From an uncultured Ruminococcus sp. (GTDB taxonomy: Bacteria; Bacillota; Clostridia; Oscillospirales; Acutalibacteraceae), in NCBI GenBank assembly GCA_902799245.1, contig CADBZY010000009.1:1-64000 (forward strand): a DNA stretch of 64,000 nucleotides, given 5' to 3'. The notes under the pieces were generated by a model that was not told the origin of the DNA, did not search any database, and was given only the letters and a program-made list of their open reading frames with translations. The translations under genes were made by a program, and so were the position numbers. Positions within the stretch are counted from its first letter, which is position 1. Each line of letters begins with the position of its first letter. Positions 26,899-36,659 of the stretch are shown here, in pieces.

Positions 26899-26964
26899 TG
26901 TCAGTATGGGATGGATGAATAGCGGAATGACTGATACCTAAGGGCGGTATGGGGAAATTTCCGG

Positions 26965-27537
26965 CTAAAGCTGGGATCTGAGAATATCCGCAAGCTCGTC
27001 GGCGGTGTCGGCTTTCAGGCGGAATATGCGGCGGAAATCCTTTGCAAGCTGTTCGTCCATGCCGCTTTCCAGCCATTCTATTATCACGCCGAAGAAAAGG
27101 CATTTGTAATACCCTACAATTAAAGACTTGTTGCGGGAAATGAGGGACTGGTCTATTTCGCCCTCGGCGGCAAGCGCGTCGATGTATTGGGAGATGAAAT
27201 ACTCGCCGGTCTTCATCAGATACCGCTCGAATACGTCCCGGCTTACGGAGCGGTAGATGTGCATGATCGCCCGTTTCCGGTGGGAGGCAAAATCCTCGAT
27301 GGCATCGAAGCATTCCACGATGGAATTGACCGAGGAATATTTTTCTATTACGGCGTCGGATTCTTCCCTGATGATTTCCTCCAGCAGCGAGGGAAGATCC
27401 TGAAAGTGATAGTAGAAGGAATTGCGGTTGATGCCGCATTCCTCCACGATATTTTTGACGGTTATTTCGCTGAACGGACGCTCCTCCAGCAGTCTGAGAA
27501 ATGTCGCTTTGATCGCTTCACGTGTGAATTTCGCCAT
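26965..27537 (-). CDS. TetR/AcrR-family transcriptional regulator
   Basis: 190 residues. The N-terminal helix-turn-helix ITVKNIVEECGINRNSFYYHFQDLPSLLEEI (residues 24-54) is a clear TetR motif; the C-terminal half is an all-helical ligand domain. It is transcribed divergently from the MMPL transporter operon and so probably represses it. A palindrome CAGACA-N13-TGTCTG at 27687-27711 in the shared region is a candidate operator. The ligand is unknown. Confidence 0.9.
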   Translation of the reverse strand: MAKFTREAIKATFLRLLEERPFSEITVKNIVEECGINRNSFYYHFQDLPSLLEEIIREESDAVIEKYSSVNSIVECFDAIEDFASHRKRAIMHIYRSVSRDVFERYLMKTGEYFISQYIDALAAEGEIDQSLISRNKSLIVGYYKCLFFGVIIEWLESGMDEQLAKDFRRIFRLKADTADELADILRSQL

Positions 27538-27686
27538 TGTGTTTACGATGTCCCCTTTATATGAATCACTGTTGCATATCTATTCCGCTTTGCGGCTGAT
27601 TATTCCATGATACAGATTTCATTTTACATTCTATCATAATGTAATTCAATCTGATTATTGTAAACAATTCAGCCGCGGGCAAAATT

Positions 27687-27711
27687 CAGACATTTGACCG
27701 TCGTTTGTCTG
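27687..27711. promoter_or_regulatory. Candidate TetR operator
   Basis: CAGACA (27687-27692) and TGTCTG (27706-27711) form a perfect 6-bp inverted repeat with 13-base spacer, in the 302-base intergenic region between the TetR gene and the MMPL gene. No other strong palindrome stands out there. The operator function is inferred. Confidence 0.4.
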
Positions 27712-27839
27712 ATTTTTATACATTTGCGCGAGATGTGTCTATTGATACCTCAAGCAAAAAAACATATCATTGTCATGATAACAAATTTATCGCAGCAAAC
27801 GGGCAATGCCCGCGACAGTTTTATTTTGGAGGTATTGAT

Positions 27840-29912
27840 ATGAACGGATTCGGGAACCTGGTGGTAAAGCACAGAAAGCTGATACTGCTCTGTGCTGTGG
27901 TACTGCTTGTCCCGTCGGTGATAGGCATGGCGCTCACCAGAATCAATTATGATATGCTGAATTATCTTCCCGACGACATCGAAACGATGAAAGGACAGAA
28001 CATCCTTCAGGAGGATTTCAACAAGGGCGCGTTTTCGATATTGATGGTGGAAGGCATGGCGCCTGAGGAAGTATCCGAACTGAAAGGACAGATCGAAAAG
28101 GTCGATCATGTCACCAGCGTCGTGTGGTACGACAGTATTTTCGGCTCGAATATTCCCATAGAATTTCTCCCCAGCAAGATCTACGACAAATTCAACAAAG
28201 GCGACACCACGCTGATGGCGGTATTCTTTGACACGTCCACCAGCGCCGACGAGACGATGAACGCGATTGGCTCCATTCGCCGCATAGCGGGCAGCAAATG
28301 CTTTGTCACCGGCATGTCGGCAATGGTCACTGATTTAAAGAACTTATGCGAAAAGGAGGAGCCGATTTACGTCGGTATAGCGGTGCTGTGCTCCGTCGTC
28401 GTAATGATGCTCTTCCTCGATTCCTTTATCATTCCGCTGGTGTTTCTCGCCAGCATAGGCATGGCCATTCTGCTCAACCTCGGCACGAATATCTTTTTGG
28501 GTGAGGTTTCCTACATTACCAAGGCGCTGGCCGCGGTGCTGCAACTGGCTGTGACGATGGACTATTCGATATTCCTCTGGAACAGCTACAGCGAGCAGAA
28601 GAAAAAATACCCTGACAACAGGGAACAGGCAATGGCACAGGCTATTGCAGCGACTCTCACGTCTGTGATCGGCAGCTCGATTACCACCATCGCCGGATTC
28701 CTTGCCCTTTGTTTTATGACATTTACGCTGGGTCTGGATCTCGGCATCGTGATGGCGAAGGGCGTTGTGTTCGGCGTGATTGGCTGCGTGACAACGCTTC
28801 CTTCCATGATACTGCTGCTGGACGGGCTGATCGAAAAGACCCGTCACAAGGCGCTCATGCCCAAGATGGACGGAGTGGCCGGCGGAATACGGAAGGTGTT
28901 TCCGGTATTCATCATCCTCTTTGTGATCATCGCCGGCCCCGCGTTTTACGGTCAGAGCAAGGCAAGCGTCTATTACGATCTCGGCGCTACGCTGCCGAAG
29001 GATATGGAATATGTCATTGCGACCAATAAATTGCAGGACGAATTTGACATGTCCTCTACCCATATGATACTCGCCGACGCAAATCTCCCGGAGAGCGACG
29101 CGCGGGACATGATCAATGACATCAAGGGCGTCAAGGGCGTCAAGACCGCCATAGGACTGGATTCGCTGATAGGCAGCAGAGTCCCTGAAAGCGTCGTTCC
29201 CGATTCCCTTCGTGAAATACTCAAGGGCGACAGGTATCAGCTGATGCTGGTGACGTCCGAGTACAAGGTCGCCACCGATGAAGTAAACGATCAGATAGAT
29301 GAGATTAACAGTGTGATTAAAAAGTACGATAAAAACGCCATGCTGATAGGCGAAGCGCCGTGCACGAAAGACCTCATCAGCATCACCAACCGCGATTTTC
29401 AGGTGGTGGACGCCATATCGATTGCAGCGATATTCGTGATTATCGCCATTGTGTTACGCAGCCTTTCGCTGCCGTTTATTCTGGTTGCCGTGATTGAATT
29501 TGCCATATTCATCAATCTCGGAATACCCTACTATACCGGCACGCAGCTTCCGTTTATCGCGCCAATATGCATCAGCACCATTCAGCTGGGCGCGACGGTG
29601 GACTACGCCATTCTCATGACGTCACGCTACAAGTTAGAGCGTGTTAACGGCGCAGACAAAAAAACGGCGATCAAGACAGCGCTCTCCACAAGTATCGGCT
29701 CCATAACGGTCAGCGCCCTGGGCTTCTTCGCCGCGACCTTCGGAGTGGCTATGTATTCCGATGTGGACATCATAAGCTCGCTCTGTATGCTGATGGCAAG
29801 AGGCGCGCTGATCAGCATGTTCTCTGTGATACTTGTATTGCCCTCGCTCTTCATGGTCTTTGACAGACTCATCTGCAAGACCACGGCGGGTATGAGAACG
29901 ATCTCAAACTGA
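27840..29912 (+). CDS. MMPL/RND-family membrane transporter
   Basis: About 690 residues from ATG 27840, which GGAGG (27828-27832) supports; the longer frame from 27705 has no Shine-Dalgarno. It has two halves, each with one helix, an extracytoplasmic loop (residues about 30-190 and 380-550) and a group of five membrane helices, the usual MMPL topology. VSYITKALAAVLQLAVTMDYSIFLWNSYSE and ISTIQLGATVDYAILMTSRYKLE contain the D-Y pairs used for proton coupling in the family. It is paired with the following heptad-repeat protein and regulated divergently by TetR. The exported substrate is unknown. Confidence 0.9.
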   Translation: MNGFGNLVVKHRKLILLCAVVLLVPSVIGMALTRINYDMLNYLPDDIETMKGQNILQEDFNKGAFSILMVEGMAPEEVSELKGQIEKVDHVTSVVWYDSIFGSNIPIEFLPSKIYDKFNKGDTTLMAVFFDTSTSADETMNAIGSIRRIAGSKCFVTGMSAMVTDLKNLCEKEEPIYVGIAVLCSVVVMMLFLDSFIIPLVFLASIGMAILLNLGTNIFLGEVSYITKALAAVLQLAVTMDYSIFLWNSYSEQKKKYPDNREQAMAQAIAATLTSVIGSSITTIAGFLALCFMTFTLGLDLGIVMAKGVVFGVIGCVTTLPSMILLLDGLIEKTRHKALMPKMDGVAGGIRKVFPVFIILFVIIAGPAFYGQSKASVYYDLGATLPKDMEYVIATNKLQDEFDMSSTHMILADANLPESDARDMINDIKGVKGVKTAIGLDSLIGSRVPESVVPDSLREILKGDRYQLMLVTSEYKVATDEVNDQIDEINSVIKKYDKNAMLIGEAPCTKDLISITNRDFQVVDAISIAAIFVIIAIVLRSLSLPFILVAVIEFAIFINLGIPYYTGTQLPFIAPICISTIQLGATVDYAILMTSRYKLERVNGADKKTAIKTALSTSIGSITVSALGFFAATFGVAMYSDVDIISSLCMLMARGALISMFSVILVLPSLFMVFDRLICKTTAGMRTISN

Positions 29913-29947
29913 TCTGATATTCAATATTTAAAAGGTGGTTGTTATAT

Positions 29948-32020
29948 ATGAAGAATTCAATGACAAAAGGCCTTCGTGAAAAGGCAGGCAATATCTCGAA
30001 AAGAACAATGGCCGTCGCTCTGGCAGCGGCGCTGATTCTTTCCGCTGCCGCCGGCGCGGGAATTCATTCCCTGCTGACCGTTCCCGCAAGGTCTTCGGTG
30101 GAGGCAGCGCAGCAGGTGAAATCCGAGAGCGAAGCCACGGCGGAAAAGGACGAAACGGTTTACGTCATTGCCGACGCAAGCGGCAATCCACAGAAGGTAA
30201 TCGTCAGCGACTGGCTCAAAAACGAGCAGAAAAACAACAGCATTGCGAGTATCGGCGACGACGGCAACGGCGGCTATACCATAGACTCGGACAATTCCTA
30301 TTCGTGGGACGCGCAGAGCGGCGAGCTGGACGACAAGTCAAATCTTCCTGTCAGTGTAAAGCTGACCTATCTGCTGGACGGCAAGGAGATGTCCGCGGAG
30401 GAAATAGCCGGCAAGAGCGGTAAGGCGACCATCCGCTTTGACTACACCAACAATCAGAAGCAGACCGTGTCCATTGACGGCAGGGATGCCGATATTTATG
30501 TGCCGTTCACGGTTGTCACCGGCGCTGTGCTGGACGACAGCGTGTTCAGCAATATCGAGGTTTCCAACGGCAAGGTAATCAATGACGGCACAAGGAGTAT
30601 TGTCATAGGCTTCGCGCTGCCCGGAATGCAGCAGAGCCTCGACTTGAACAGGGATGCCGTTGAAATTCCCGACAGCATAGAGATCACCGCCGACGTCCGG
30701 AACTTCTCGCTCACCACAACGCTCACGATGGTGACAAACGATGTTTTCAACGAAGCGGCGAGGGATTATGAGGAAAAGAAAACCGAGAAGGGCGATGAAG
30801 ACGTATCGCTCGACACACTCACCGGAGGAATTACCCGGCTGGCGGACGGTTCATCGGCTCTTTATGACGGAACAAGTCAGCTTCTCGAAAAGTCCGGTAT
30901 GCTGATTTCCGGAATCAATCAGCTTGCGGCAGGCGGACAGCAAGTCAGCGGCGGCGTGAACACGGTGCGCCAGACATTGCAGCTCCTTTGCAGCAAAAAC
31001 AGCGATTTGCAGGACGGTGCTTCCAGAGTATTCGACACCCTTCTCTCCACCGCGCGGAAACAGGTACAGGCTGCGGGCATGGATTGTCCCGAATTGACCA
31101 AGGAAAATTACGTACAGGTGCTCGGCGCGATCAGCAGCGGTCTGAGCGAGGAGAACATCCGCGCGCTGGCGGAGCAGGCGAGACCGGAAGTGACCGCGAA
31201 GGTGGAAAGCGCCGTGCGCGATAATGTCGCAGCGCAGGTGGAGGCAAACAGCGATGCCATCCGGCAGCAGGTGACGGCAGGCGTGGAACAGCAGGTTCGC
31301 GGTCAGGTGATGGAAGGCGTGCTGGGCAGCATGGGCTTGACCGCCGAACAGTACCAGGGGGCAGACGAAGCCACCAGAGCCGCCATCGACAGCAACGTCG
31401 ACGCGGCCACGCAGCAGCAGATGCAGTCGGAACAGGTGCAGCAGACCATTCAGAGCACCGTTGAGGGCAAGAAGCAGGAGCTGATTCAAAGCAAACTGCA
31501 AAGCACGGAAGTACAGGGGCAGATCAGTGCGATAGTTGACTCGGAGATCAACAAGGCGCTTGCCGAAAAACTGCCGGCAGCCAAGGAAGGTCAGAAGAGC
31601 ATTCAGGCCGCCATCGAGCAGCTGAGCGCTTACAACCAGTTCTATCAGGGAATCATAGCGTACACCAACGGCGTGAAGTCGCTGTATGACGGCACCGCGC
31701 AATTGCAGTCGGGAGCGCAGCAGCTGAGCGACGGACTTGACAAACTGAACGGCAGCACAGACGCGCTTACCGAGGGAGTCACAAAGCTCAATGACGGCGC
31801 CATGCAGCTTTCTGACGGCATGAAGCAGTTCAGGGAAGGCAGTCTTGGCAAACTGGCGAGTCTGTCAGGCGGCAGCGCAGGTGATCTGAGCGCGAGATTC
31901 AAGGCGCTGCGCGACGTGTCCGAAGCGTACAAGAGTTATACGGGTTTGCCGGAGGGGGAGAGCGGAAAGGTGAAATTCATCTACCGCACAGACTCCATAG
32001 AGGCGCCGGACGCAGAATAG
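29948..32020 (+). CDS. Secreted/membrane protein with X-X-X-Leu-X-X-Gly heptad repeats
   Basis: About 690 residues starting at ATG 29948 (AAGGTGG 12 bases upstream). After a basic N-terminus a hydrophobic signal/anchor (AVALAAALILSAAAGAGIHSLL) precedes a beta-rich domain (about 60-260). Then come heptads such as LADGSSALYDGTSQLLEKSG, a long Ala/Gln-rich coiled coil (400-560), and LQSGAQQLSDGLDKLNGSTDAL near the end. YhgE/Pip-like partners of MMPL pumps show the same heptads. It is 35 bases downstream of the transporter, so it is probably its accessory. Role uncertain. Confidence 0.8.
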   Translation: MKNSMTKGLREKAGNISKRTMAVALAAALILSAAAGAGIHSLLTVPARSSVEAAQQVKSESEATAEKDETVYVIADASGNPQKVIVSDWLKNEQKNNSIASIGDDGNGGYTIDSDNSYSWDAQSGELDDKSNLPVSVKLTYLLDGKEMSAEEIAGKSGKATIRFDYTNNQKQTVSIDGRDADIYVPFTVVTGAVLDDSVFSNIEVSNGKVINDGTRSIVIGFALPGMQQSLDLNRDAVEIPDSIEITADVRNFSLTTTLTMVTNDVFNEAARDYEEKKTEKGDEDVSLDTLTGGITRLADGSSALYDGTSQLLEKSGMLISGINQLAAGGQQVSGGVNTVRQTLQLLCSKNSDLQDGASRVFDTLLSTARKQVQAAGMDCPELTKENYVQVLGAISSGLSEENIRALAEQARPEVTAKVESAVRDNVAAQVEANSDAIRQQVTAGVEQQVRGQVMEGVLGSMGLTAEQYQGADEATRAAIDSNVDAATQQQMQSEQVQQTIQSTVEGKKQELIQSKLQSTEVQGQISAIVDSEINKALAEKLPAAKEGQKSIQAAIEQLSAYNQFYQGIIAYTNGVKSLYDGTAQLQSGAQQLSDGLDKLNGSTDALTEGVTKLNDGAMQLSDGMKQFREGSLGKLASLSGGSAGDLSARFKALRDVSEAYKSYTGLPEGESGKVKFIYRTDSIEAPDAE

Positions 32021-32044
32021 ACTGTACCTCAACATTCACATAAA

Positions 32045-32088
32045 GGCACAGGCGGAGATGAATGATTCAATCCATCTCCGCCTGTGCC
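32045..32088 (+). terminator. Terminator after the MMPL operon
   Basis: A perfect 16-bp stem GGCACAGGCGGAGATG / CATCTCCGCCTGTGCC with a 12-base loop sits 25 bases after the stop codon. The T-run is weak. Confidence 0.75.
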
Positions 32089-32177
32089 GCGGTTATCCTT
32101 TGTTGACATACGCCTGTGGGTATGATATATTATACCCTGTAATCTTTAGTTTCTGGCAAAGGACGGAAAGGCGCTAT

Positions 32178-34214
32178 ATGGTAGATAATGGATTTGTATC
32201 GGTTTTGATGGCTTTTGTATTTTTGCTCATATTGGTGAGTGTGTCAGGCTGTGTTGCCGTATTCTTCAGGAGAAAATGGGAAGAGTCCATTGCTCCGGTT
32301 ATTTTTTCCGTGATTCTGACGGTGTATTTTTCGGGGCTGTTGTTCGATGATCTGTCCGTCGGTGTGCTGTTTGTCAAAGCCGTTGCGGTTTTATCGGCAG
32401 CGGCTCTCCTTTTCCTGCTTTATGAGGCAAGGAGGAATAAGGAAACAATGGATAAGATTCGGCAGTCTGTCAGACAGTATTGCATGACTCCCGGATTGAT
32501 TTGCTGGCTGATCATGTTTGTGATAATATACGTTGTGTATTGCAACAAAATAATCGCCGGCTGGGATGAATTTTCCCACTGGGGTCTGGTAGTCAAAAAC
32601 ATGTTTGTGTTTGACAAATTCGGCAATTACGCGGAATCCACCACTTCCTTCCGGGATTATCCTCCCGGTACCGCGCTGTGGCAGTATTTTACCGCTAAAG
32701 TATTCAGCCGGAACCTCGGTGAGAATCACATTTATCACGCGATGGGCTGGCTGATTATTTCCCTGCAGGCGTCGTTTCTCCGGTTCTTCTCTTTCGATAC
32801 GGCAAACAGCCCGTTTTCCGTCAGGAGCGGCGCTCAGGAGGGGATTGTCAGAAGAGCCGGAAACGTGGCGAGGCAGATTTTCTCCCATAAAAAGATGCGG
32901 GAGGCTTTCTTTGCCATGCTGCTGATCATGTTTGTGCCTTTGCTTTTCACGCAGTATATCTTTATCTATTTCAATTCGATCTATGTCGATATTATCCTCG
33001 GAATTCTGTTTGCTTACATACTGGCTTCGGGATTTTCCGAAGAAAGATTTGACGCTTTTTTCTACATCAGCGTATTTCTTTCCGTATCCGTTCTTTGCCT
33101 GATCAAGGCGATCGGCGTATTTCTGGCCGTTGCGGCGCTGTTGATCATTGCGGGATATAAGCTGACAGAGATCAGGCAGACCGGATTGCGTCAATCCCTG
33201 CTACCGGTTTCTCTGCTGACCTTATCGGGAATCACCGGTCTGCTTATCGGAAAAGTTTCGTGGTCGGTTTACTTGAAGCTCACCCATACGCCCAAGGCGT
33301 GGAACACAAAGCCCCTGACACTGTCCAATATTCTTGCGCTTGCCAAGGGGAAGGGCCAGGCCTACCAGTATCTCACCGTCAAGAATTATTTCAAAGCGAT
33401 ATTCGAGTGGCCGATCGGCATATTCGGAACATATATCGGCTGGCTGACGATTCTGGCGGTTTCGCTGATTATTCTCCGCAGAAAGCGCAGGAACAGAGAA
33501 AATGCGAAAAAAGCAACCTTTTATCTGTCCGGCTGTTTTGTTTTCGCGGTTATCTACGCAATCGGACTTCTGGCGCTTTATATGTTCACGTTTACCGAAT
33601 CTGACGCGGTCAGCACGGCGGCCTTCAACCGATACCTTTCCACGGTATTTGTCGGGACATTCGTCTTTCTTGCGTTCTGCCTGATGACCTTCTTCTGGGG
33701 CGCGGTTTCCCGGTTGAAGCGGCCGATTGCCGTGCTGTGCGCCGTATTCTTCGTGTTCGGACTGTCACGCCAGTACATGAGATATAACAAAGAGGAAAAA
33801 GTCAGAATCGCGTTTTTATCCGTGTGGGATTCCGCTGCAAAAAACCTTGATTTTGACTATAAAAAGGACAATATCTATTTCATCTGTCAGAATTCAGACG
33901 GGCAGGAATACTGGTTTTTCCGATACGCCATCACCCCTGTGAACACCAATTCCGGCGGTGCCGGCGATTCAAGCCCGTGGAGTATAGGCACGCCGTATAA
34001 TGCCGGAGACGCATGGACAAAGGATATTTCCTGCGCGGAGTGGCAGTCGATACTGAATGACGGAAAGTACAATTATGTGTTCCTGTACAGGGTTGACGAT
34101 CAGTTCAGGGAGCAGTTCGCGGACGCCTTTGAAAACCCTGACGAAATAGGCTCTCAGCGGATCTACAAAGCCCAAACTGAAAACGGCGTTTCAATGCTTT
34201 CTCTTGTTAATTAA
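32178..34214 (+). CDS. Multi-pass membrane protein, glycosyltransferase-C-like
   Basis: About 678 residues with roughly 12 hydrophobic segments. An extracytoplasmic loop IIAGWDEFSHWGLVVKNMFVFDKFG near residues 120-145 recalls the Asp/Glu-bearing first loop of GT-C glycosyltransferases that use polyprenyl-linked sugars; the soluble C-terminus is about 120 residues. ATG 32178 follows AAAGG. It follows the terminator of the MMPL unit, so it is probably separately expressed. No family could be fixed from sequence. Confidence 0.6.
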   Translation: MVDNGFVSVLMAFVFLLILVSVSGCVAVFFRRKWEESIAPVIFSVILTVYFSGLLFDDLSVGVLFVKAVAVLSAAALLFLLYEARRNKETMDKIRQSVRQYCMTPGLICWLIMFVIIYVVYCNKIIAGWDEFSHWGLVVKNMFVFDKFGNYAESTTSFRDYPPGTALWQYFTAKVFSRNLGENHIYHAMGWLIISLQASFLRFFSFDTANSPFSVRSGAQEGIVRRAGNVARQIFSHKKMREAFFAMLLIMFVPLLFTQYIFIYFNSIYVDIILGILFAYILASGFSEERFDAFFYISVFLSVSVLCLIKAIGVFLAVAALLIIAGYKLTEIRQTGLRQSLLPVSLLTLSGITGLLIGKVSWSVYLKLTHTPKAWNTKPLTLSNILALAKGKGQAYQYLTVKNYFKAIFEWPIGIFGTYIGWLTILAVSLIILRRKRRNRENAKKATFYLSGCFVFAVIYAIGLLALYMFTFTESDAVSTAAFNRYLSTVFVGTFVFLAFCLMTFFWGAVSRLKRPIAVLCAVFFVFGLSRQYMRYNKEEKVRIAFLSVWDSAAKNLDFDYKKDNIYFICQNSDGQEYWFFRYAITPVNTNSGGAGDSSPWSIGTPYNAGDAWTKDISCAEWQSILNDGKYNYVFLYRVDDQFREQFADAFENPDEIGSQRIYKAQTENGVSMLSLVN

Positions 34215-34353
34215 CTGAAAATTGATATGTGACGGAAGCGGATTGTTGGCCGTACAAATCATAAGAATTAGTAGTATGTTTACATATTCGTAATAAAGCA
34301 GTCCAAAAGCTGTGCCATAATAATTCATATAATGTAATTTGAGGGGCAGTATC

Positions 34354-35277
34354 GTGTTCGGATATATACGCATCTACAAGCCGCAATTGAGAATATGCGA
34401 ATACGAGACCTATCGCTCCGTGTACTGTACGCTGTGCAGATACCTCGGCAAACAGTTGGGCATTCCCGCCCGGCTGCTGCTCAATTACGATTATACCTTC
34501 ATGGCAATGCTCATGATAGCGCTCAGCGGCGAAAAGCCATGCTTTGAACAGGGCCGGTGTGTTGTCAATCCCATGAAGAAATGCGGCCATTGCCGTACCA
34601 ACGCCGAAGCCTTCCGGTACACCTCGGCGCTCACCGGCATCATGTTCTATTACAAACTGAAGGACAGCATAGCCGATTCCCGCGCGGGCAGGAGAATGCT
34701 TTACCGCACGCTGCAGCTCTATGCCTCGCACGTGCGCAGGAAGGCAAGGAAGCTCTATCCCGAAGAGGACGCTATGGTCAGTCAGTACATAACGCGGCAG
34801 TTTGACGCGGAACGCAGAGCGAAGGAAAGCGGTGAAATCATCGTCGATGAGCTTTGTGAGCCGACCGCCGACGTGCTGTCCGCCTTTGCCGAAAGGCTTT
34901 CGCAAAAGGAGAGCGACAAAGTTGTACTCAGACACTTCGGGTATTTCATGGGGCGTTGGATCTACATGATCGACGCGCTCGACGACCTTTCGGACGACCT
35001 GAAGGACGGCTCCTTCAATCCCCTTGCCCTTCAATTCGGACTGACAGCCGACGACGCGGTCAATAAAACCGAGCGTTGGGAGCAGGCGAGGATTTTCGGC
35101 AACGACAGTCTGAATATGTCGGTCGCCGAAGCCGTCAGATATTACGAGCTGCTCGACCTGGGCGAATTCAAGCCGATTGCCGACAATGTCATGTATCTCG
35201 GCGTGTCCGAGGCACAGAGAAACGCACTTTTTCCGCCTGATAAAAAAGGCGCAGAAATTCAGATAAGAATCAAATAA
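34354..35277 (+). CDS. DUF5685-family protein
   Basis: About 307 residues beginning MFGYIRIYKPQLRICEYETYRSVYCTLCRYLGKQLG, the typical opening of DUF5685 proteins. Cysteines form pairs (CTLC, CGHC), suggesting metal binding. It has no signal peptide. GTG 34354 is preferred (GAGGGG seven bases upstream). The adjacent DnaJ-domain gene (19 bases later) recurs with this family in Clostridia. Function unknown. Confidence 0.75.
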   Translation: MFGYIRIYKPQLRICEYETYRSVYCTLCRYLGKQLGIPARLLLNYDYTFMAMLMIALSGEKPCFEQGRCVVNPMKKCGHCRTNAEAFRYTSALTGIMFYYKLKDSIADSRAGRRMLYRTLQLYASHVRRKARKLYPEEDAMVSQYITRQFDAERRAKESGEIIVDELCEPTADVLSAFAERLSQKESDKVVLRHFGYFMGRWIYMIDALDDLSDDLKDGSFNPLALQFGLTADDAVNKTERWEQARIFGNDSLNMSVAEAVRYYELLDLGEFKPIADNVMYLGVSEAQRNALFPPDKKGAEIQIRIK

Positions 35278-35296
35278 ATACAGGAGTTGAAGAAAA

Positions 35297-35968
35297 ATGA
35301 ATGATCCGTATGCAGTACTTGGTGTTTCTTCAAGCGCGTCTGACGATGAGGTAAAGACCGCCTACAGAAATCTTGCCAAAAAGTATCATCCCGACAATTA
35401 CGCCAGCGCGCCTGACGTTGCAGACCTTGCCGCGGAAAAGATGTCGCAGGTCAACGAGGCTTATGACGCAATCGTCACCGCACGCAAAAACGGCACCCCG
35501 ATCGGCAGCACGTCCAATGCGGGTACAGGCGCAACCACTTCGGCCGGCAATGACTACGGCTCATTCCAGGGCACACAGCACACCGACTTTGCCGACGTGC
35601 GCAATCTTTTCAGCGCCGGCAGAATCACCGACGCCGAGCTGGTGCTCGACGGAGTGCCGAATTCCCGCAGAAACGCCGAATGGTACTTCCTCAAGGGCAG
35701 TGTGCTCTATCGCAGAGGCTGGATTGATCAGGCCTACGCCTACTTCCAGACCGCCGTCAACAAGGCTCCCAACAACGCCGAATACCGCGCGGCTTATACA
35801 CAGGTTTCCCAGCAGCGCACAGGCAGAACCGCCGGCTATAACTACAGCGGCAGAAACAGCGGTTCCTCGTGCGGCAGCGGCTGCGGCCCCTGCTCTACCT
35901 GTATGGGTCTGCTTTGCGCCGACTCCTGCTGCGAATGCTTCGGCGGCGACCTTATTACCTGCTGCTGA
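35297..35968 (+). CDS. DnaJ-domain protein with Cys-rich tail
   Basis: 223 residues. A J domain (1-65) starts [33 protein letters not shown] with the HPD motif near residue 33. A Gly/Thr linker and a TPR-like helix pair (about 95-160) follow. The last 40 residues are extremely Cys-rich: [29 protein letters not shown]. Such tails may bind metal or lipid-anchor. It probably works with the DUF5685 protein and DnaK, inferred from pairing. Confidence 0.85.
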   Translation: MNDPYAVLGVSSSASDDEVKTAYRNLAKKYHPDNYASAPDVADLAAEKMSQVNEAYDAIVTARKNGTPIGSTSNAGTGATTSAGNDYGSFQGTQHTDFADVRNLFSAGRITDAELVLDGVPNSRRNAEWYFLKGSVLYRRGWIDQAYAYFQTAVNKAPNNAEYRAAYTQVSQQRTGRTAGYNYSGRNSGSSCGSGCGPCSTCMGLLCADSCCECFGGDLITCC

Positions 35969-36019
35969 CGGTTTCAGGCATTGTTACTTTACTCAATCAG
36001 AAAGGCACATAGACTTCAG

Positions 36020-36056
36020 AAGGCAACACCCGCGTTTTTTGGTCAGGTGTTGCCTT
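36020..36056 (+). terminator. Terminator after the DnaJ gene
   Basis: AAGGCAACACC (36020-36030) pairs with GGTGTTGCCTT (36046-36056). A T-rich tail follows, which fits a Rho-independent terminator. Confidence 0.85.
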
Positions 36057-36085
36057 TATATTCATCAAAAGGGGCTGATCGGATT

Positions 36086-36631
36086 ATGAACGCGGGAAAG
36101 ACATCTTCCAAGATCGCTCTATGCGGCATATTGACCGCTCTGAGCGTCGTCGCCATGATTATCGCGGGATTCATGGGAATACTGACCTACGCCGCGCCGA
36201 TGATCGCCGGAGGCGTTCTGATCTTTCCGGTAAAACAGTACGGCAAGGGAACGGCGTTTACGATGTTCGCGGCGGTATCTCTGCTGGGATTGATGCTGAT
36301 ACCCGACAAGGAAATGGCGCTGTTTTATGTGCTGCTGTTCGGGCATTATCCCATCATCCAGCCTTCGCTCAACCGCCTCGGCAAAAAGCCCGCGAGAGTG
36401 CTGGTGAAAGCGCTTGTATTCAACGTCGGAGCCGCTCTGTCGGTGCTGCTTGCAAAGCTGATATTCGCTATTCCAATATTTGACCCGGACAAACCGATCT
36501 GGCTGCTGGCTGCGGCTTATCTGGTGATCGCCAACATCTGCTTTGCGCTCTACGACAGCGCTTTGCTGGGTTTCTATACCCTGTACGACGTGCGCCTCGC
36601 GCCGCTGCTCAATAAGCTGTTTAATCTGTGA
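36086..36631 (+). CDS. Small membrane protein, ECF-like
   Basis: About 181 residues from ATG 36086 (AAAGGGG 11 bases upstream); five or six hydrophobic segments, KIALCGILTALSVVAMIIAGFMG at the N-terminus resembling the start of ECF transporter S components. No specific vitamin motif is recognised. It precedes the GNAT gene by 28 bases, so the two are probably cotranscribed. Confidence 0.6.
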   Translation: MNAGKTSSKIALCGILTALSVVAMIIAGFMGILTYAAPMIAGGVLIFPVKQYGKGTAFTMFAAVSLLGLMLIPDKEMALFYVLLFGHYPIIQPSLNRLGKKPARVLVKALVFNVGAALSVLLAKLIFAIPIFDPDKPIWLLAAAYLVIANICFALYDSALLGFYTLYDVRLAPLLNKLFNL

Positions 36632-36659
36632 AGTGAAAAAGATACAGGAGGAATTCACA

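Noticed and set aside
29939-29947. TTG start of the heptad-repeat gene
   Set aside because: Only about two bases from AAGGTGG; ATG 29948 has better spacing.
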